Below the pieces are notes generated by a model. It saw only the letters and a list, made by a program, of their open reading frames with translations. It was not told the DNA's origin and searched no databases. 6,171 bases of DNA from contig DATBFY010000530.1 of assembly GCA_036558265.1 (NCBI GenBank), forward strand, positions 1 to 6,171, in the 5' to 3' direction. Position numbers and translations under genes: made by a program. Within the stretch, counting starts at the first letter, position 1. Each line of letters opens with the position of its first letter. Source of the stretch: RYN-433 sp036558265. GTDB taxonomy: Bacteria > Planctomycetota > Phycisphaerae > Tepidisphaerales > Tepidisphaeraceae. This document shows positions 4,915-6,171 of this stretch, in pieces.

Positions 4915-6171
4915 CTACGGCTTCCCAAAGTGCCTCGACGCATCATCGATCACCAGCACCCAGTCATATCCCGCCACCGGCGCGTTGAACGTGCGATTTC
5001 CCGTCTTATCGAACTGCCCCACATAGGTTGAGCGGCCGGAGCGCGGGTTGTACCAGCGCACGTCCAGCTTGCTGCCCGAGAGCTTGCTCAAATTGACCGT
5101 GACCGGCTTTCCGCCCGCGGTGTACACGAACGCATAGCTGCCATCCGACGCCCGCGTGGCCTGGATGTGGTCCCCGCCCGACAGCGTCGAGCCGACGATC
5201 AGTCCCTGGTCCGGCACGCGGTTGAGGTACGGCCGCGACAGCATCAACCGCTTGAGCACCGACATCGAGTTGGCGCCGGGCGAGTCCAGCGCCTCCTGCC
5301 AGGTCATCGTCGCCAGGTTCCGCGTGCTGATCGTCTTCACGAACTGCCAGACGTTGTTGTTGCCGTAGGTCACACCATGCGCGCCGGCGAAGAGCGCCCA
5401 GTACTGCGCCTTGCGCACGTCGTAATCGGTGAGGCGGGGCGCGCCCGCCTGGATGCCGGCGGGGATGTCCTCGTAATCGGTCTCGATGTCCATCACAGGC
5501 CGCGTCGGTGACTTCGCGTAGTCGGCGGCCACCTTGTTGTAGTTCGCCGGGTTCTGGCCGTGACCCGACTGGAACGCGTTCATGTCCAGCCACGCGTCGC
5601 CGTTGAACCACTGCGAGGAGTCCTGGTTGTAGCCGGGGTGATACTGCATCAAGACCTTGGACAGGTCCTTGTTGGCGGCGCCGCGGGCGATGCCGGCGGC
5701 CAACTCGCGCCAGAGCGTGAGGCCCGAGGGCACCTCGTCGCCGCCGATGTCCCCGCCCAGCGTCCATATGATCTTCGAACTGCGATACCGCGCCCCCAGG
5801 TACCGGCCGAACGTGTAGGCGCTGGTGGGGTCGAAGACCCCGCGCGACGCCCACCGCGTGTCCAGCGGCACCAGCGAGATATACATCCCCAGCGCGGTGG
5901 CGCGGCCGACGATGTAATCGACGTTCTGGAAGAAGTCCTCGTTGGGCTGCATCGGGTCGCCGTCGACGAACGGCGTATCGCCGTTGACGTTGGCGCCGAA
6001 GCGGGTATTGACCTCCGCCTGGATGACGGTAAAGCCCTGTTTGGCGCGGGTAGAGAGGTATTGATCGGCCTGGCTGCGGCTGAGTTTGTTGAAGAGGTGC
6101 CAGGCCGTGTCGGCCATGTAGAAAAAGGGAGAGCCAGTGGACGCGTTGACGAGGAAACGTCTGTTCGAGCT
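4915..6171 (-). CDS. DUF4038 glycoside hydrolase (GH140/apiosidase-like) with C-terminal collagen-binding-like domain, start missing
   Basis: 418 codons plus stop are visible; the 5' end lies beyond the right edge. The frame stays open from 6117 to 6171 and reads NRRFLVNASTGSPFFYMADT, the usual start of the DUF4038 (PF13204) barrel, so the ATG at 6117 is an internal Met and not the start. Numbering from the edge, the TIM barrel covers about residues 5-310. IIWTLGGD (Asp141) and DIETDYE (Glu230, Glu234) hold the acidic residues where the family places its catalytic pair. GH140 members cleave apiose linkages in plant pectin; other DUF4038 proteins are uncharacterised. Residues about 318-413 (GGDHIQATRASDGSYAFVYT to YDWVLVID) match the beta-sandwich often called Collagen_bind_2 (PF12904). 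A signal peptide would lie outside the window, so export is inferred. The stop is 24 bp from the convergent P450 stop. The exact substrate is uncertain. Confidence 0.93.
   Translation of the reverse strand, partial: SSNRRFLVNASTGSPFFYMADTAWHLFNKLSRSQADQYLSTRAKQGFTVIQAEVNTRFGANVNGDTPFVDGDPMQPNEDFFQNVDYIVGRATALGMYISLVPLDTRWASRGVFDPTSAYTFGRYLGARYRSSKIIWTLGGDIGGDEVPSGLTLWRELAAGIARGAANKDLSKVLMQYHPGYNQDSSQWFNGDAWLDMNAFQSGHGQNPANYNKVAADYAKSPTRPVMDIETDYEDIPAGIQAGAPRLTDYDVRKAQYWALFAGAHGVTYGNNNVWQFVKTISTRNLATMTWQEALDSPGANSMSVLKRLMLSRPYLNRVPDQGLIVGSTLSGGDHIQATRASDGSYAFVYTAGGKPVTVNLSKLSGSKLDVRWYNPRSGRSTYVGQFDKTGNRTFNAPVAGYDWVLVIDDASRHFGKP

Noticed and set aside
5006..5854. 282-codon minus-strand frame inside the DUF4038 gene
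   Set aside because: Arg-rich out-of-phase shadow of the hydrolase, which has recognisable family motifs throughout.

Overview
This is a GC-rich bacterial chromosomal window with seven protein-coding genes, two of them cut by the window edges. No RNA genes, CRISPR arrays, insertion sequences or phage genes were seen. A Planctomycetota-type soil or aquatic bacterium (Phycisphaerae-like) is my best guess. It rests on high GC, a DUF4038 glycosidase with a collagen-binding-type tail, a LuxR-type regulator without a receiver domain, and a secreted charged coiled-coil protein. No marker gene in the window proves it.

Layout. Left part, minus strand (1-1266): the start of a WecA/TagO-type polyprenyl-phosphate sugar-1-phosphate transferase (177 down to beyond the left edge), a 60-residue coiled-coil protein (296-478) and a NeuD/PglD-family sugar O/N-acyltransferase (610-1266). 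Two of the three are glycan genes, suggesting the edge of a surface-polysaccharide or glycoconjugate locus. They are probably not one simple operon: a sigma70-like promoter precedes the small gene and an intrinsic terminator follows it. Middle (1434-2741, plus): a 435-residue exported protein, divergent from the acyltransferase, with a long Ala/Asp/Arg/His-rich helical region and ten tandem 6-residue units. Its 3' end overlaps by 29 bp the 3' end of the next, convergent gene.

Right part: a LuxR-type regulator (2713-3612, minus) and a cytochrome P450 (3682-4890, plus) are divergent across a 69-bp gap holding two abutting inverted repeats. This suggests local control of the P450 by the regulator. 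The P450 has no Shine-Dalgarno sequence, and a -10-like hexamer sits where a leaderless transcript would need it. No redox partner is in the window. The last gene (4915 to beyond 6171, minus) is a DUF4038 glycoside hydrolase (GH140-like) with a C-terminal PF12904-type domain; its true start lies outside the window.

There is no gene-free stretch above 300 bp. The gaps are 178-295 (terminator, possible promoter), 479-609 (promoter), 1267-1433 (one inverted repeat), 3613-3681 (divergent regulatory region) and 4891-4914 (nothing seen). I found no strong evidence of an entirely new system. The most distinctive items are the hexapeptide-repeat exported protein and the compact regulator/P450 pair.
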